Source: Aricia agestis (lineage: Eukaryota; Arthropoda; Insecta; Lepidoptera; Lycaenidae). From it: a stretch of DNA of 64,000 nt. The stretch spans positions 12,542,001 to 12,606,000 of the forward strand of contig NC_056415.1 of assembly GCF_905147365.1 (NCBI RefSeq), in the 5' to 3' direction. The translations under genes and the position numbers were made by a program. Positions 1-9,868 of the stretch are shown piece after piece. Numbering within the stretch: position 1 is the first letter of the stretch; the number at the start of each line of letters is the position of its first letter. The notes under the pieces were generated by a model, which searched no databases, was not told the DNA's origin, and was given only the letters and a program-made list of their open reading frames with translations.

Positions 1-197
1 CCCCCCTTAAATATTTAATTTATTTTATTTTTTGTATTTGTTGTTATATCGGCAACAGATATACACAATCTGTAAAAATTTCAGAAGTCTAGCTATAGCG
101 GTTCTTGAGATACAGCCTGGAGACAGACAGACGGACAGACATCGAAGTCTTTGTAATTATAGGGTCCCGTTACCCTTTGAGTATGGAACCCTAAAAA
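1..197. repeat. 3' part of a lepidopteran GGAACCCTA-ended repeat
   Basis: The stretch ends in TATGGAACCCTAAAAAAG after a run of CAGACAGACGGACAGAC. The same core (GGCAACAGATATACACAATCTGTAAA, read around 52-80) recurs in both arms of the palindrome at 44780-46301. The same end type closes the fuller copy at 60694-61393. The 5' part lies outside the window. It is probably a non-autonomous DNA element; class uncertain. Confidence 0.6.
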
Positions 198-394
198 AGC
201 GTAATATTTTTTCATACCATCACCAACGTTGAAAAACACTGGCTTAGATCGTATGAAAATATCGCTCTCGAGTCTCGACGGTTATGTAAATGTAGTCATT
301 AATATGAAATTATGCATTAAGTACATAATTTATTTATGTTGTGATTGTATTAACATATGCAATGTAGGTTGATGTTATTTCTTATTCATTTCCT

Positions 395-495
395 GGGCCT
401 CTATCATGAGCTCTTAAATCCATTCACTTTACGTCGTTATACAGTCAGTATAAGGACGTTAAGAGAATGGATTTAAGAGCTCATGATAGAGGCCC
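395..495. repeat. Small foldback MITE
   Basis: Arms of about 40 bp are near-perfect inverted copies: GGGCCTCTATCATGAGCTCT on the left and its complement on the right, with a loop of about 20 bp around 435-455. The shape fits a foldback MITE. No target duplication was identified. Confidence 0.65.
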
Positions 496-678
496 TGTAC
501 GTTAATTAATTGAATCAGAGAATTTAACGATAAATTCTATGTACCTACCCTGGTCCCTAATATTATTGACTTTATCTCCTTAAAACCTAGAATAGTTAGA
601 TATTATTGTGTTTAGTATGCTCTACAAAGTTGTTAATTGTTATGTATTAGTAATTAGCTATTTGTTATTGCTTACAAG

Positions 679-713
679 TATGTATTCAGGTACATATTGT
701 ACCTGAATACATA
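679..713. repeat. Short inverted repeat
   Basis: TATGTATTCAGGTACA is followed after a few bases by its complement TGTACCTGAATACATA, which would form a 15-bp stem. The rest of 496-958 is AT-rich with nothing recognisable. Confidence 0.5.
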
Positions 714-958
714 TGCGAAATGATATCATTTGTAGCTATTTCAATAATGAAGTCTTCGATTTAACAATGTTACATAAACACTTTTTGGACACATTGCAAT
801 TTTAAAACTATCAATAAAATAAAAAGATTGATATCTGGCAGACTTCCAGTCGTCGATCGTCTCTTCCGAGTTCTGGCAATGAATTAAGATTTTTCTCTTG
901 TTGGTACCTACGCAACTTTTCCATAGCCATAGGTACTTTCGCTATAATAATATTTAGA

Positions 959-1304
959 CTAGATGACGCCCGCAACTCCGTTGCGACAAAACTTGTTATC
1001 GCGCGGGAACCGTACGTTTTTCTGGGATGAATAATATCCTTGTCCTCTCCTGGGACTCAAAGTATACCCATAACAAACCTAGGAAACATCAGATACCTAC
1101 TTAGATTTCACCAAAAACTGTTAAAGTTAATGCTCAAATTATTATCACGTTATCTCTTTCGTTTTTCATATGAATGAAAGATAAGACATGACATTTTAAC
1201 AAGCTGTTAACACTAACATACGTTGGTGAAATTGGGCCTTAGTTTGGGCGTAAAGAGGTAACAGACAGTCACACTTTCGCATTAATATAATATTAACTAG
1301 TATG
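959..1304 (-). mobile_element. Helitron-like non-autonomous element
   Basis: On the + strand it starts CTAGATGACGCCCGCAACTC and ends in TTTCGCATTAATATAATATT. Read on the other strand this gives a TAATATTAT-type 5' end and a 3' end in CTAG, the Helitron rule. The same pair of ends recurs in several places in the window (for example 42846, 46423 and 51432), so family membership is well supported. No coding capacity. 1305-1683 beside it shows nothing recognisable. Confidence 0.6.
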
Positions 1305-1683
1305 ATACTATGATTGTTGAATTTGGATATTATGCAAATTATATGCAACTGGGGTCGAATTTATTAAATGTAATGTTATAAACCTATAATTAATATGTTA
1401 TATCTCCATGACGTCATAAAATGCATTTTCTTTTAAATATACATAACGGCGGGGGCCATCACCGATAAGGCCAATATATGAAAGGATGAGACATTTTGTG
1501 ATGGCTTTTGCCCATACTGGTAGTAATTTATCCAATTCTTCTCATTAACTGATAAAGAAGGGAGATAGTTTCAAATTGTTATCGTGGGAAAGTCATGCTT
1601 CTAAATTATGCAGGTTCTGGTAGCACAGCTTCATAGTAAACAGGCGTAAAATGGCCAATTTTCTTATTCGTCATGCTATGGGC

Positions 1684-1993
1684 TTTTTTTTATGAAATAA
1701 GGGGACAAACGAGAAAACGGGTCACCTAATGGAAAGCAACTTCCGTCGCCCATGGAAACACGCAACAACAGAAGAGCTGCAGGTGCGTTGCCGGCCTTTC
1801 AAGAGGTAACTAATAGAGTAGGCAAGGGTAAGGAAGGGTAGGGAAGGGAATAGGGTAGGGAGTGAGTGAGTTTACCGGAGGCCCAACCTCCGGCGAAAGA
1901 CACCGCAAGCGCTGTTTCACGCCGGTTTTCTGTGAGCCAGTGGTATTTCTCCGGTCGAGCCGGCCCATCCGTGCCGAAGCATGGCCCTCCCAT
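1684..1993 (-). mobile_element. SINE copy, family member 1
   Basis: The poly-T at the left is the poly-A tail of a minus-strand copy. Moving to the right are the conserved GGGGACAAACGAG block, a GGGAAGGGAATAGGG low-complexity tract, then GCCTCCGG..., and finally the head with CCGGTCGAGCCGGCCC, which resembles a Pol III B box. It matches the eight other copies in this window. Confidence 0.75.
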
Positions 1994-3965
1994 TAACTTG
2001 CAATTGCTCAGATATCAATGATCAGGTAAAATGTTAAAGTTACTGTTCGTAAAAATGTTTTGCTTTTTATTGCGATCGCTATAAAAGTTTTATACTTACA
2101 TAATATATATAAGCGTGACTTTAAAACGTTCATAATTTTGTTATGGCTCACGAATCTCGCTGAACACAGCGAGATTTGAATTGTAACAACAATGTACAAA
2201 GACTTGCAATAAATAACCACAAGAGTATTACTATTTACTAGTCACTACTGACTCGAGAAAATCCCCAACGCGTAAAGAAAGCTATTACTTACCAACTACC
2301 ATATTATATGGGTCATAATATTGTATATGTATGTGTCAATAAAATTTATTGATTTTGAAATTATTATAAATCAAGAGAGCTTGGTATAGTGGCTAAGCGC
2401 ATTGTAATTTTTTTTATTGTAGGGTTCCGCACATTTCGTGTAGGTACTTATTATTTATTATACTTATACTTATATTTCTTGCAATCAAACAAAATTTTAT
2501 CTTTCCACCATCTAATTTAAAAATATGTATAAGCTCGTAACGTTTTCAGTCGCAATTTTAAAGAATGAAATGAATATTAATTTATTAAACCAACAATTAT
2601 ATGGAAACTACAAAGACTCGACAGTCGAGACTGCGGCGATGAGATGACCCATTTATATCAAGCGGCACATTTATACATTCTTTTGTTTTAAATCTAAGGT
2701 TTCCTTGAGGTCAAAGTGTTGTTTTACAATGGATTATTTTCCCGTGTGTTGATTTAAAATTGTTGGCCTAGAACTTTTATTTTCTAATAACTACTAATCA
2801 TCTGATAAACTGCTAACTGTGTTCGACGCAACTTAATTCCGGCGAAATTGATTCATGAATCATAACGTGGGCACTGAGGTGGGCATGGGCGTAAAATTTT
2901 CCGGGATCATAGTAGGTACTTATCTTAAAAAAAAAATTATGAATATTGGTTCAGCAGGATTCAGGAAACAGACCGACACACTTTCAAATTTATAATATTA
3001 GTAAGTACGTATAATATGAGGAACCACGTTCCACAATTACTTACTTACTATCTTATCTAAACCACTCAATGGACGCGAGCCAATCCAGTCCACGTTGACT
3101 TTTTTGATTACTCACACTAGGAGTGAATCATGAGTCATGACTCATGACAAGGAGTGAATAAAGCACACGTTATATTGCCTATTAGTAGATCTATCTATCT
3201 ATTGTTCAAGGGCTCTGCCAAATTTTGTACTAAAACACCCGATTTTATTGTTCGGTAAGACAGGAAAGCATAAGTATAATAATTAGTGTCAAAATGCCAG
3301 TATAGGCTGACGTATGATAGAATACGAGGCCAAAATTATTATGCTAATTTGTAGAACATTGTAAATAAGATTCTGACATTTCTTCTGGTGCTGCTTGCCA
3401 GATAAGCTATTTTGTAGCACCACGTGTAAATTTTTGACTAAAATACAAATAATGATGAACGTGGCATGCTGATGCTATAGTAATCCCAGAACAAATACTA
3501 TCCAAACTTTTCCCAGGACCGAAAGTATCATAGCGAATTTAAATATACTTAAATCTGTTGCGCGGATCCTTGTATAGAGTATCTAAGACTATATTATACT
3601 GGATACAGAGTACAGACAGACAGTCACACATTCGCATGGATGGGTAAAACCTATGAGCTTAGCAAATTACCTATGATGCTTCCAGGGTTTCTAATTACTT
3701 TGTCAATTAAATAGAATCTAGAGCAACTGCAGACTATTATGAATCATGACCTACATATTGTACAGTGTGCGTTTGCTTAAAAGTTAACTAAAATAATAAG
3801 TTTTGTTTTGAATTTTGATAAACATATTTTGTAGTAGTTGACGTCACGCCATTCTCTAAATAGATAATGATATTGATAATATAATAAATATTACATATTT
3901 TATCAATGTAGGTCATAGACATATCGCCAATTGCTTCCTAGTTAGAGCGCTTACAGACGAACGGC
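1994..3965. other. Non-coding, repeat-remnant stretch
   Basis: AT-rich, with no credible open frame. 2946-3003 is a Helitron-like 5'-end remnant (CAGACCGACACACTTTC then TTTATAATATTAGTA), and 3600-3645 is a weaker one. A tRNA-A-box-like string (TAGTGGCTAAGCGC) at 2388-2400 is the only hint of a second SINE type. Nothing else is recognised. Confidence 0.5.
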
Positions 3966-4423
3966 ACGTGTTGGCGGCATGCTTCGGCACGAATGGGCCA
4001 GCTCGACCGGAGAAATACCACGTTCTCACAGAAAACCGACGTGAAACAGCGCTTGCGCTGTGTTTCGCCGAGTGAGTGAGTTTACCGGATGCCCAATCCC
4101 CCTACCCTAATCCCTTCCCTACCCTTCCCTAATCCCTTCCCTACCCTTCCCTAATCCCTTCCCTACCCTTCCCTAATCCCTTCCCTACCCTTCCCTAATC
4201 CCTTCCCTACCCTTCCCTAATCCCTTCCCTACCCTTCCCTATTCCCTTCCCTACTCTCCCCTATTCCCTTCCCTTCCTATCCCTACTCTCCCCTATTACC
4301 TCTTAATAGGCCGGCAACGCACCTGCAGCTCTTCTGATGCGTCCAAGTGTCCATGGGCGACGGAAGTTGCTTTCCATCAGGTGACCCGTTTGCTCGTTTG
4401 CCCCCTTATTTCATAAAAAAAAA
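3966..4423 (+). mobile_element. SINE copy 2, with expanded internal minisatellite
   Basis: The head GGCATGCTTCGGCACGAATG is followed by the B-box-like GCTCGACCGGAG and by GAAACAGCGCTTGCGCTGTG. The copy ends in the block before CCCCCTTATTTCATAAAAAA (poly-A). It is longer than its relatives because the pyrimidine-rich middle has expanded (separate entry). Confidence 0.8.
4109..4240 (+). repeat. 22-bp minisatellite inside the SINE
   Basis: Six identical units of a 22-bp CT-rich sequence run head to tail. Each unit begins AATCCCTTCCC and ends ACCCTTCCCT. Less regular CCCTTCCCTA sequence continues to about 4300. Confidence 0.9.
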
Positions 4424-4922
4424 CGCAATAACGCATACGATATTATAAACCGATAATAACGCGCCTGTGTAGGGGAGGCTTTAGGATCGGACAACGCCAT
4501 GCCATGGCCCATGAACAAGGTTTTGTGCAGCTTATCATGAGTGATTACTCTCGTAACATAATGTTGTTACGGAATACTGATAAATTGATGATATTACGCA
4601 TGTGTTTGATAAACTCTTGCTACGGCTGACGTTATATACTCGGTTCATTATGTTATTGTTTCAACTTGCAATGTTTATAGGGCATAAGTTACATTTTGAT
4701 ACTTATTTCTATATTATGTTACAGCCAAGAAAGATGAACTACTGCTGAGCTTTAATGTTAGTAACAATGTTTTAAAACCGTTAGCGCGATGCATGATGTA
4801 GCTGCCAGCGACATCTATCCGCGCAGCCTAGCTTTTTTTCTTCCGAGTTCGTCAAATACCTAATTTTGACATCTGTTTCCACCTTAACGTCTAAAATACT
4901 GAACCGTTTCGTCTCAAACCCC

Positions 4923-5640
4923 TTAGTAACATTTTTTTGTGCTGAAGGCAAGTAGCCCTGATGTAACTGCGACCCTTGAGGGTCTATTGTGACTCCTTCG
5001 CATTAGAGTACCGTCCCCAACCCTTATGCTCATAAACTGAACGATGTGGTTGGGGTTGGTGCCACGAATTTCCTCTGTGGATGAGTATTCGTAGCAACTG
5101 AGGTGCCTGTTTCTGCTCTGTAGAGCAGGACAGTCAAGGAGAAGTTGTATAGGTGTCTCGTCCTCCTCGCAGAATCTGCAAGTCGTTAAGCAACTAACAC
5201 CTATTCTGATAAGGTGCTTATTGAGCTTACAGTGCCCAGTTAGGCGTCTGTTAAGGATTCTTAATTGATTCCTATCCATGGTAAACTATTTCTGACAGTT
5301 TCTTGTTGAAGCCTTGAGAATTATTGCCTTGGAGTGTTCAAGGCCACGGGTCTCAACCCATTGCTTTCTGCTTAGTTCGCGAACCCATTCCTCGAGCACT
5401 TGCTTTGTAGTACCTACTGGGAGATATTCCGCAGACCGGTTCTGGGCCATATATGAGACCTTCGGCCCAAGCTTAGCCAGTTCGTCTGCGGTTTCGTTGC
5501 TGGGGACGTTACTGTGGCCCGGTACCCATACTTGGCGGATTTTGTTATCCCTTCCTAGCATGTTCAACGTCTCAATGCATTCCAAAACCAATTTCGACGA
5601 AACTTCTGCAACAGTCAGTGCCTTAGATAGACTTAAGCCC
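4923..5640 (-). pseudogene. Non-LTR retrotransposon fragment: RNase H and C-terminal zinc-knuckle region
   Basis: The minus-strand frame from about 5640 to 4923 encodes the tail of a LINE polyprotein. It carries the RNase H C-terminal signature VWVPGHSNVPSNETADELA (conserved His and last Asp). After an in-frame TAG at about 5289 comes a Cys-rich piece, CLTTCRFCEEDETPIQLLL, typical of the C-terminus of such elements. The reverse transcriptase part is missing, so this is a 5'-truncated dead copy. The clade (I/Jockey/R1-like) cannot be fixed by eye. Confidence 0.75.
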
Positions 5641-5668
5641 GAAAAAATATGGTGATATTTTTTCGGGT
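5638..5668. repeat. Hairpin at the LINE fragment edge
   Basis: CCCGAAAAAATAT, a 5-base loop, then ATATTTTTTCGGG forms a perfect 13-bp stem. It sits exactly where the LINE coding similarity stops, so it may mark an insertion or deletion junction. Confidence 0.6.
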
Positions 5669-5872
5669 TACCTTACTTCCTAAAGTTCCTAAATCCTATT
5701 ACTGCCTTAAATAAAGATCCATAATACGGTGTGCTGTAATACGGACTTTATAATTTATAATATGTACCTATTGGGCTGTAATGTTTATTCTTTATCTTTC
5801 TACGACGTTCAAAAAGTGTATTTATGATACCTATTTTGAATAAAATGATATTTTATTATTTATTTTTTTCAG

Positions 5873-6065
5873 ACACGTCCCGCAGTCTGTACCTGCTGCA
5901 CATCCTGACGTGGGTGATGAACATGTTCGGGATATTCTTCATCTTGGCGGCGCACGAGCACTACTCCATCGACGTGTTCATAGCCTTCTACATCACATCG
6001 CGCCTGTTCCTGTACTACCACACGTTGTCCAACAACCAGGCGCTCATGAGGAATGACTCCTCCAG
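5873..6065 (+). CDS. SMSr exon (penultimate)
   Basis: The acceptor TTTTTTTCAG lies at 5863-5872 and the donor AG/GTACGT at 6066. The exon has two bases of a split codon at its start and two (AG) at its end. It codes for the last membrane segments and the HYSID active-site motif. Confidence 0.85.
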
Positions 6066-7310
6066 GTACGTTATTGACGCCTGCATATCGATGCCTCAGT
6101 TACAATGCATCATTTTGTTAACGTTGTTAGTACACCAACGTTGATGATCGCCGCGAAAAACGGCTTTCATGATACGGCTCTTCGCTTTGGCATTAGTGGC
6201 ATACGCAAACGTCTAAACTGACGAAATTAAAGTTAACTGTGTTAAATTAAACCAAAAACTGCCAAACAAACAGGAAATCCTGTATTCATACAGAATCTCC
6301 TGCCTGATTGTCATAATTCTTAAGCACAAATACTAGACAAAGACTGACCAAGCCTGAGCTCCGAATCGTAGTAAATTGTTATTTGGTTGTAATTAAAACT
6401 AGACACAGCCCTCTCGTCTCTTCGTCCTCTCGACTATTTCGTTTCGCTTACTAAACAAAGGATACTCTATAGATAAATGCAAAGCCAACCTTTAAAAAAA
6501 CCTGCTGTTTTTTAAGGTTTTAAATGTTTATGGTTTTGTCGTATTTTTTTTATGCCGAAGCTATTGGCCAGACGACACAAACAAAACACATTCTACAGGT
6601 GGCATTTAAACACGTAAACAACCCCAAAACAAGCGTGTCTTTTATTTTATCTAACTCGGTCTAAACTGTTTATCATACTTCGACTGAAGTGTTTAAGATA
6701 ATAATTAATAATATAGAAGTCTTCGCACGCTTTAGTCTTTGGCTACCCTTCTAAATATGTATTGTATTAGAATAAAGAAGGGTAGACAAAGACTAAAACG
6801 TGCAAAGATTCCTTTACTATTAATAATTATTATCTTAAATACTTCAGCTTTTAACTCATTACTACTAAATTGTTTTTCTATAATTTCAGGACACGCATCT
6901 GGTTCCCTCTGCTATCGTTCTTCGAGTCCGAAGTGGACGGGATAGTTCCGAACGAGTACGAGGGGCCGATGACGATCGCCAACAACCTTCGGAAGTGGCT
7001 GTTCCAGCTCGTCACAGACGTCAAGACGTCGTCCGTCGCGAAAATCGCCGGCACCAAGCTGCAAGAGGGCGCCGCTATGGGGGAATACTCCGTGGTGAAA
7101 TTGGTCGACGGGATCAAGAGGAATCTCAGCCTTATGGAGGAGTACAAGAGCTCCAGGCAGCAGTTAGTCACATTGGACAAGAATGTACAAGCTTGTCTAC
7201 TCGATGAGTTGCCCGAGTCCGACCTGATCCACCACAACATTGTCACTGGGGAAATACCACTCCGGGACCTAAGCAACCCACCTTCGCCGGTCTCCAAGAA
7301 AACAATATGA
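5873..7310 (+). CDS. Sphingomyelin synthase-related protein (SMSr/SAMD8 type), last two exons
   Basis: Exons 5873-6065 and 6890-7310 join in frame: AG at the end of the first plus G at the start of the second restores an Arg codon. Together they encode the last 203 residues. The family transfers a phosphoethanolamine or phosphocholine head group to ceramide in ER/Golgi membranes; SMSr makes trace ceramide phosphoethanolamine in the ER. Visible motifs: FFILAAHEHYSIDVFIAFY (a membrane segment with the catalytic HYSID, His29 and Asp33 of the visible part), then SRLFLYYHTL, then RIWFPLLSFFESEVDG and VPNEYEGP. This is the fourth conserved motif of the family, and the wording is closest to SMSr rather than SMS1/2. 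The earlier catalytic motif (SGHT) and the SAM domain must lie upstream of the window. After NEYEGP there is a tail of about 110 residues that the vertebrate protein does not have, as far as I recall. The substrate cannot be decided from this part. Confidence 0.88.
6684..6847. repeat. Foldback MITE in the last SMSr intron
   Basis: CTGAAGTGTTTAAGATAATA at the left is mirrored by TATTATCTTAAATACTTCAG at the right. The inner parts pair too: CACGCTTTAGTCTTTGGCTACCC against GGGTAGACAAAGACTAAAACGTG. Arms are about 70 bp around a short loop. It ends 43 bp before the last exon, next to the branch-point zone. Confidence 0.75.
6890..7310 (+). CDS. SMSr last exon
   Basis: The acceptor TATAATTTCAG lies just before 6890 and the stop TGA is at 7308-7310. 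It codes for RIWFPLLSFFES and the hydrophilic C-terminal tail, which contains SSVAKIAGTKLQEG and ends in PSPVSKKTI. Confidence 0.87.
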
Positions 7311-8406
7311 AACCTGCACGGTTTCCATTACATTTAGACTTACTAGACTGTACCCAAGAGAGTTAGTTTTTAATCTGTTATATATTTTATAATCTGTTAT
7401 TCCATGTTTTTATTGATATCATTAGTTCATTTTTATATGTACAGTGATTTATTTTGCTCAATATGAATACAATATGTACAAATAAAGTGAAGTTTTTTTA
7501 TTTTATTTCTCAAACATTTAGCTCAAAAAAAATGAATTACCCTGGAAAGTGGTAATACAGACTACAGTTGCTATATTGTGTGTGATAACTACAATAGTTA
7601 TATTCTACCCTTTGTCCATAATACTATAATTTGGTCTATGATAATACTATATTTTGTTCATAACGACAGAAAGTAAATGCTTATATTACAGCATTTCCAT
7701 ATTTTCTCGTGACCTGTGGGAAAAGAAGTTGGAAAATCCTAACTGAAACTGTGCTGCCAACTCATCTAGCAACGGAAGGACAAATTTTAACAGTAACTGT
7801 GTAGTTTTGAAATGAAATTACAGTGTTTTTATAATTGTTTAATATAATTCATAATATGAAAAAATTAGTAAATTAAAAAATGTCTTTAACAGTATAATTG
7901 ATTAAATGGTTATATAAATAAAAAAAGAATTTGAAGAAAAAAATTATAAAAAGCAGTTCATTTATGAATTCATTAGATTCACATGGACTCAAGCTCAGCA
8001 CCTCGATCAAATCTATAATGCTAGTGTCATGTTATCCAGTGAGCACACATTCCAATATCCAATAGAATTTGTCGAATAAATATATTCTATACTCTTTTAT
8101 CCTAATGAAAGCTTAACATGGCAATTAAAATCTTAAAAATAATACTTGACGAATACCTGATTTCATATTCAACAATAATTTTAAGTTAACAAAATTATGA
8201 ATACTTTTATATACTGATTAGGCCACTATGTGAGAGAATTTCATACAAGCGAGAGCTAACTTGAAATATAAAATGTGTATAATTATGTACATCAAGTTAT
8301 AGACGCAAATAAATGATAGATGCTTCATAAATAGTGAGATTAATGGGTAGTGTTCACTTACAACTATAAGTGTGATTTGAGCTGACAACATGCTTACAAG
8401 CTAGCA
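7311..8406. other. 3' UTRs of the convergent SMSr and SH3BGR genes
   Basis: 1,096 bp separate the two facing stop codons. The sequence is AT-rich and holds no open frame or recognisable repeat. The + strand AATAAA is at 7481. Minus-strand poly-A candidates are ATTAAA at 7838-7843 and AATAAA at about 7498-7503. Confidence 0.55.
7481..7486 (+). terminator. Poly-A signal of SMSr
   Basis: AATAAA lies 170 bp after the TGA and is followed by GTGAAG and a T-rich stretch, as expected for a cleavage site. It would give a short 3' UTR. Confidence 0.65.
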
Positions 8407-8826
8407 TTACTCAGCTGCGGCCACCTGCTCACTTTGTATAAGAGTTTCGGATGGGCTTTCCTTCTCTTTGACTTCTACTTCTTTCTCTTGTGAAGCCTCC
8501 CGGGAGCCTGCAGACCCGTTTTCTTTCAATACTACATCAGTGTTGGACATTGTTGTGACATCTTTTATAGCGTTCGATTCAATTTGTTCTGGGGGCTTTT
8601 CAGTTTCTTCAGGAGTCTTTTCTCTTTCATCCTCTTTCTTTTCCTCTTCTGGGCTCTCATTTGATGTTTCCTTCTCCTTTGGTTCTTCTGCGACTTTATC
8701 CTCTTTTGGTGCACTATCCTCGGCTTCAGGTTTTGGTTCCTCGGCCACTCTCTCTACGCTCTCCCTTTCCTGTGAATTCTCCTTTGATCCCTTATCACTT
8801 AATTTTGCATCTCCGTTGACAGCAAC
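8407..8826 (-). CDS. SH3BGR exon 4, acidic tail
   Basis: The acceptor is ATCTTACAG, followed by 139 residues and the TAA at 8407-8409. It codes for the Glu/Lys/Ser-rich tail, ending SEQVAAAE. Confidence 0.87.
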   Translation of the reverse strand, partial: VAVNGDAKLSDKGSKENSQERESVERVAEEPKPEAEDSAPKEDKVAEEPKEKETSNESPEEEKKEDEREKTPEETEKPPEQIESNAIKDVTTMSNTDVVLKENGSAGSREASQEKEVEVKEKESPSETLIQSEQVAAAE

Positions 8827-9512
8827 CTGTAAGATTAATTTTAAACTGAATGCTACCTTATTTATAATTAGATATATCTTTTATGGCTGTGTAACACTAG
8901 ATGCACAATAAAGTTATAAGTGGAATATAATATTTCATATAAAAAATATTTTACCGTTTCTTCTGGTTGTGCAGGTTCTGGGGGAGTTTCTAGTTTAAGA
9001 AACTGTTCCAAGGTGTCTAATTCATTTGCTAAATCAAACTGATCATAATCCTGAAAAGGCAAAGTTCTGATTAAATTTTTTTTGTATTTTTTACACAGTA
9101 CTTTGCTCTGGTAATGTCATCAAACGATTCTGGTAAAATGCAAATGCATTGTACTTACTCCACAGTACTCTTCTTCGTTGAAAACTTGCGGAGGGAGCGG
9201 CGAGCGCGGATTGGAATCACTAACAGTAGCGCCGTTAGACTTCGAATTGTTTTGCATAAAGTCTTTGTCAGACTCTCGGCCCGGCTCTGTTATGTCAATA
9301 ATTTCATACTTTATGTTCTTCGAATCTAATATCATTAACACTCGCTGTTGTCTCTTTTTCACCTGCATAGTAAAATTACATGGAAGTTAAAAAATCCGGT
9401 TATGAATCACAACAAAAAGATAATCAGAAAGTCCTGCATTCTTAACAAGTTATGGGTGGATGCTTACCTCTTTGTTCCCTGAAATTCCACTAATATAAAC
9501 CTTCACCACCAT
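8407..9512 (-). CDS. SH3-domain-binding glutamic-acid-rich protein (SH3BGR family), complete
   Basis: Four exons (9512-9468, 9362-9159, 9050-8955, 8826-8407), all joined in phase 0 with GT/AG introns, give 254 residues. The start MVVKVYISGISGN is the usual family start. The thioredoxin-like fold covers about residues 1-105 and includes KKRQQRVLMILDSKNIKYE, the proline motif PLPPQVFNEEEYCG and DYDQFDLANELDTLEQFLKL. As usual for the family there is no CxxC redox pair, so enzymatic glutaredoxin activity is not expected. The last 140 residues are a Glu/Lys-rich disordered tail (EEKKEDEREKTPEETEKPPE), as in SH3BGR proper and unlike the short SH3BGRL. It is probably a cytosolic adaptor; its role is poorly known. 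It runs convergently with the SMSr gene. Confidence 0.92.
8955..9050 (-). CDS. SH3BGR exon 3
   Basis: 32 residues with acceptor CCTTTTCAG and donor ACG/GTAAAA. It codes for DYDQFDLANELDTLEQF and the first linker residues. Confidence 0.88.
9159..9362 (-). CDS. SH3BGR exon 2
   Basis: 68 residues with acceptor TATGCAG and donor GGA/GTAAGT. It codes for most of the thioredoxin-like fold, through PLPPQVFNEEEYCG. Confidence 0.9.
9468..9512 (-). CDS. SH3BGR exon 1 (coding)
   Basis: The ATG is at 9512, in a Kozak-like context (CACC on the + strand). The exon codes for 15 residues ending GNKE. The donor reads GAG/GTAAGC. Confidence 0.88.
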
Positions 9513-9868
9513 GGCTAAACAACTGAGCTATGTGTTTTCTATAAATAAAAAATACTAAAACGTTATCTCAGAAAAATAGGCTTGGCCATTAGACAATCTC
9601 TCTAATAATAATAGGGTATATTCTTAAACTCTGAACAGGTTTCTAGTATGCGTCATCTGACGACTCGGTAGCCAATCAAATCTCAGTGAGTCGCACTATA
9701 TTCTATTATCTATGCACTGGATAGCACAATGTTACCGTTTTGGAACACACCCGTATTGTCGACAAATGTCAAGTGTTTATGACATTTCCGTATTATCTTT
9801 CAAAACGACCGTATTCCGTAACGGGAAATTTTAAAACGAAATTTAATAAGACATTTTTTAAATTTAAA
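9513..9868 (-). promoter_or_regulatory. Upstream region of SH3BGR
   Basis: 356 bp lie between the start codon and the nearest repeat. It contains a CCAAT string (GTAGCCAATCAAATC at about 9669) and no other gene. The transcription start cannot be fixed by eye. Confidence 0.3.

Noticed and set aside
1799..1993. Open frames across several SINE copies (for example 1799-1993, 39781-40020, 51807-51998)
   Set aside because: They recur only because the same SINE recurs; the Pro/Leu/Phe-rich repeats come from the CT-rich tract.
2379..2405. tRNA-like string TTGGTATAGTGGCTAAGCGC
   Set aside because: Only an A-box-like part is present; there is no B box, acceptor stem or anticodon arm.
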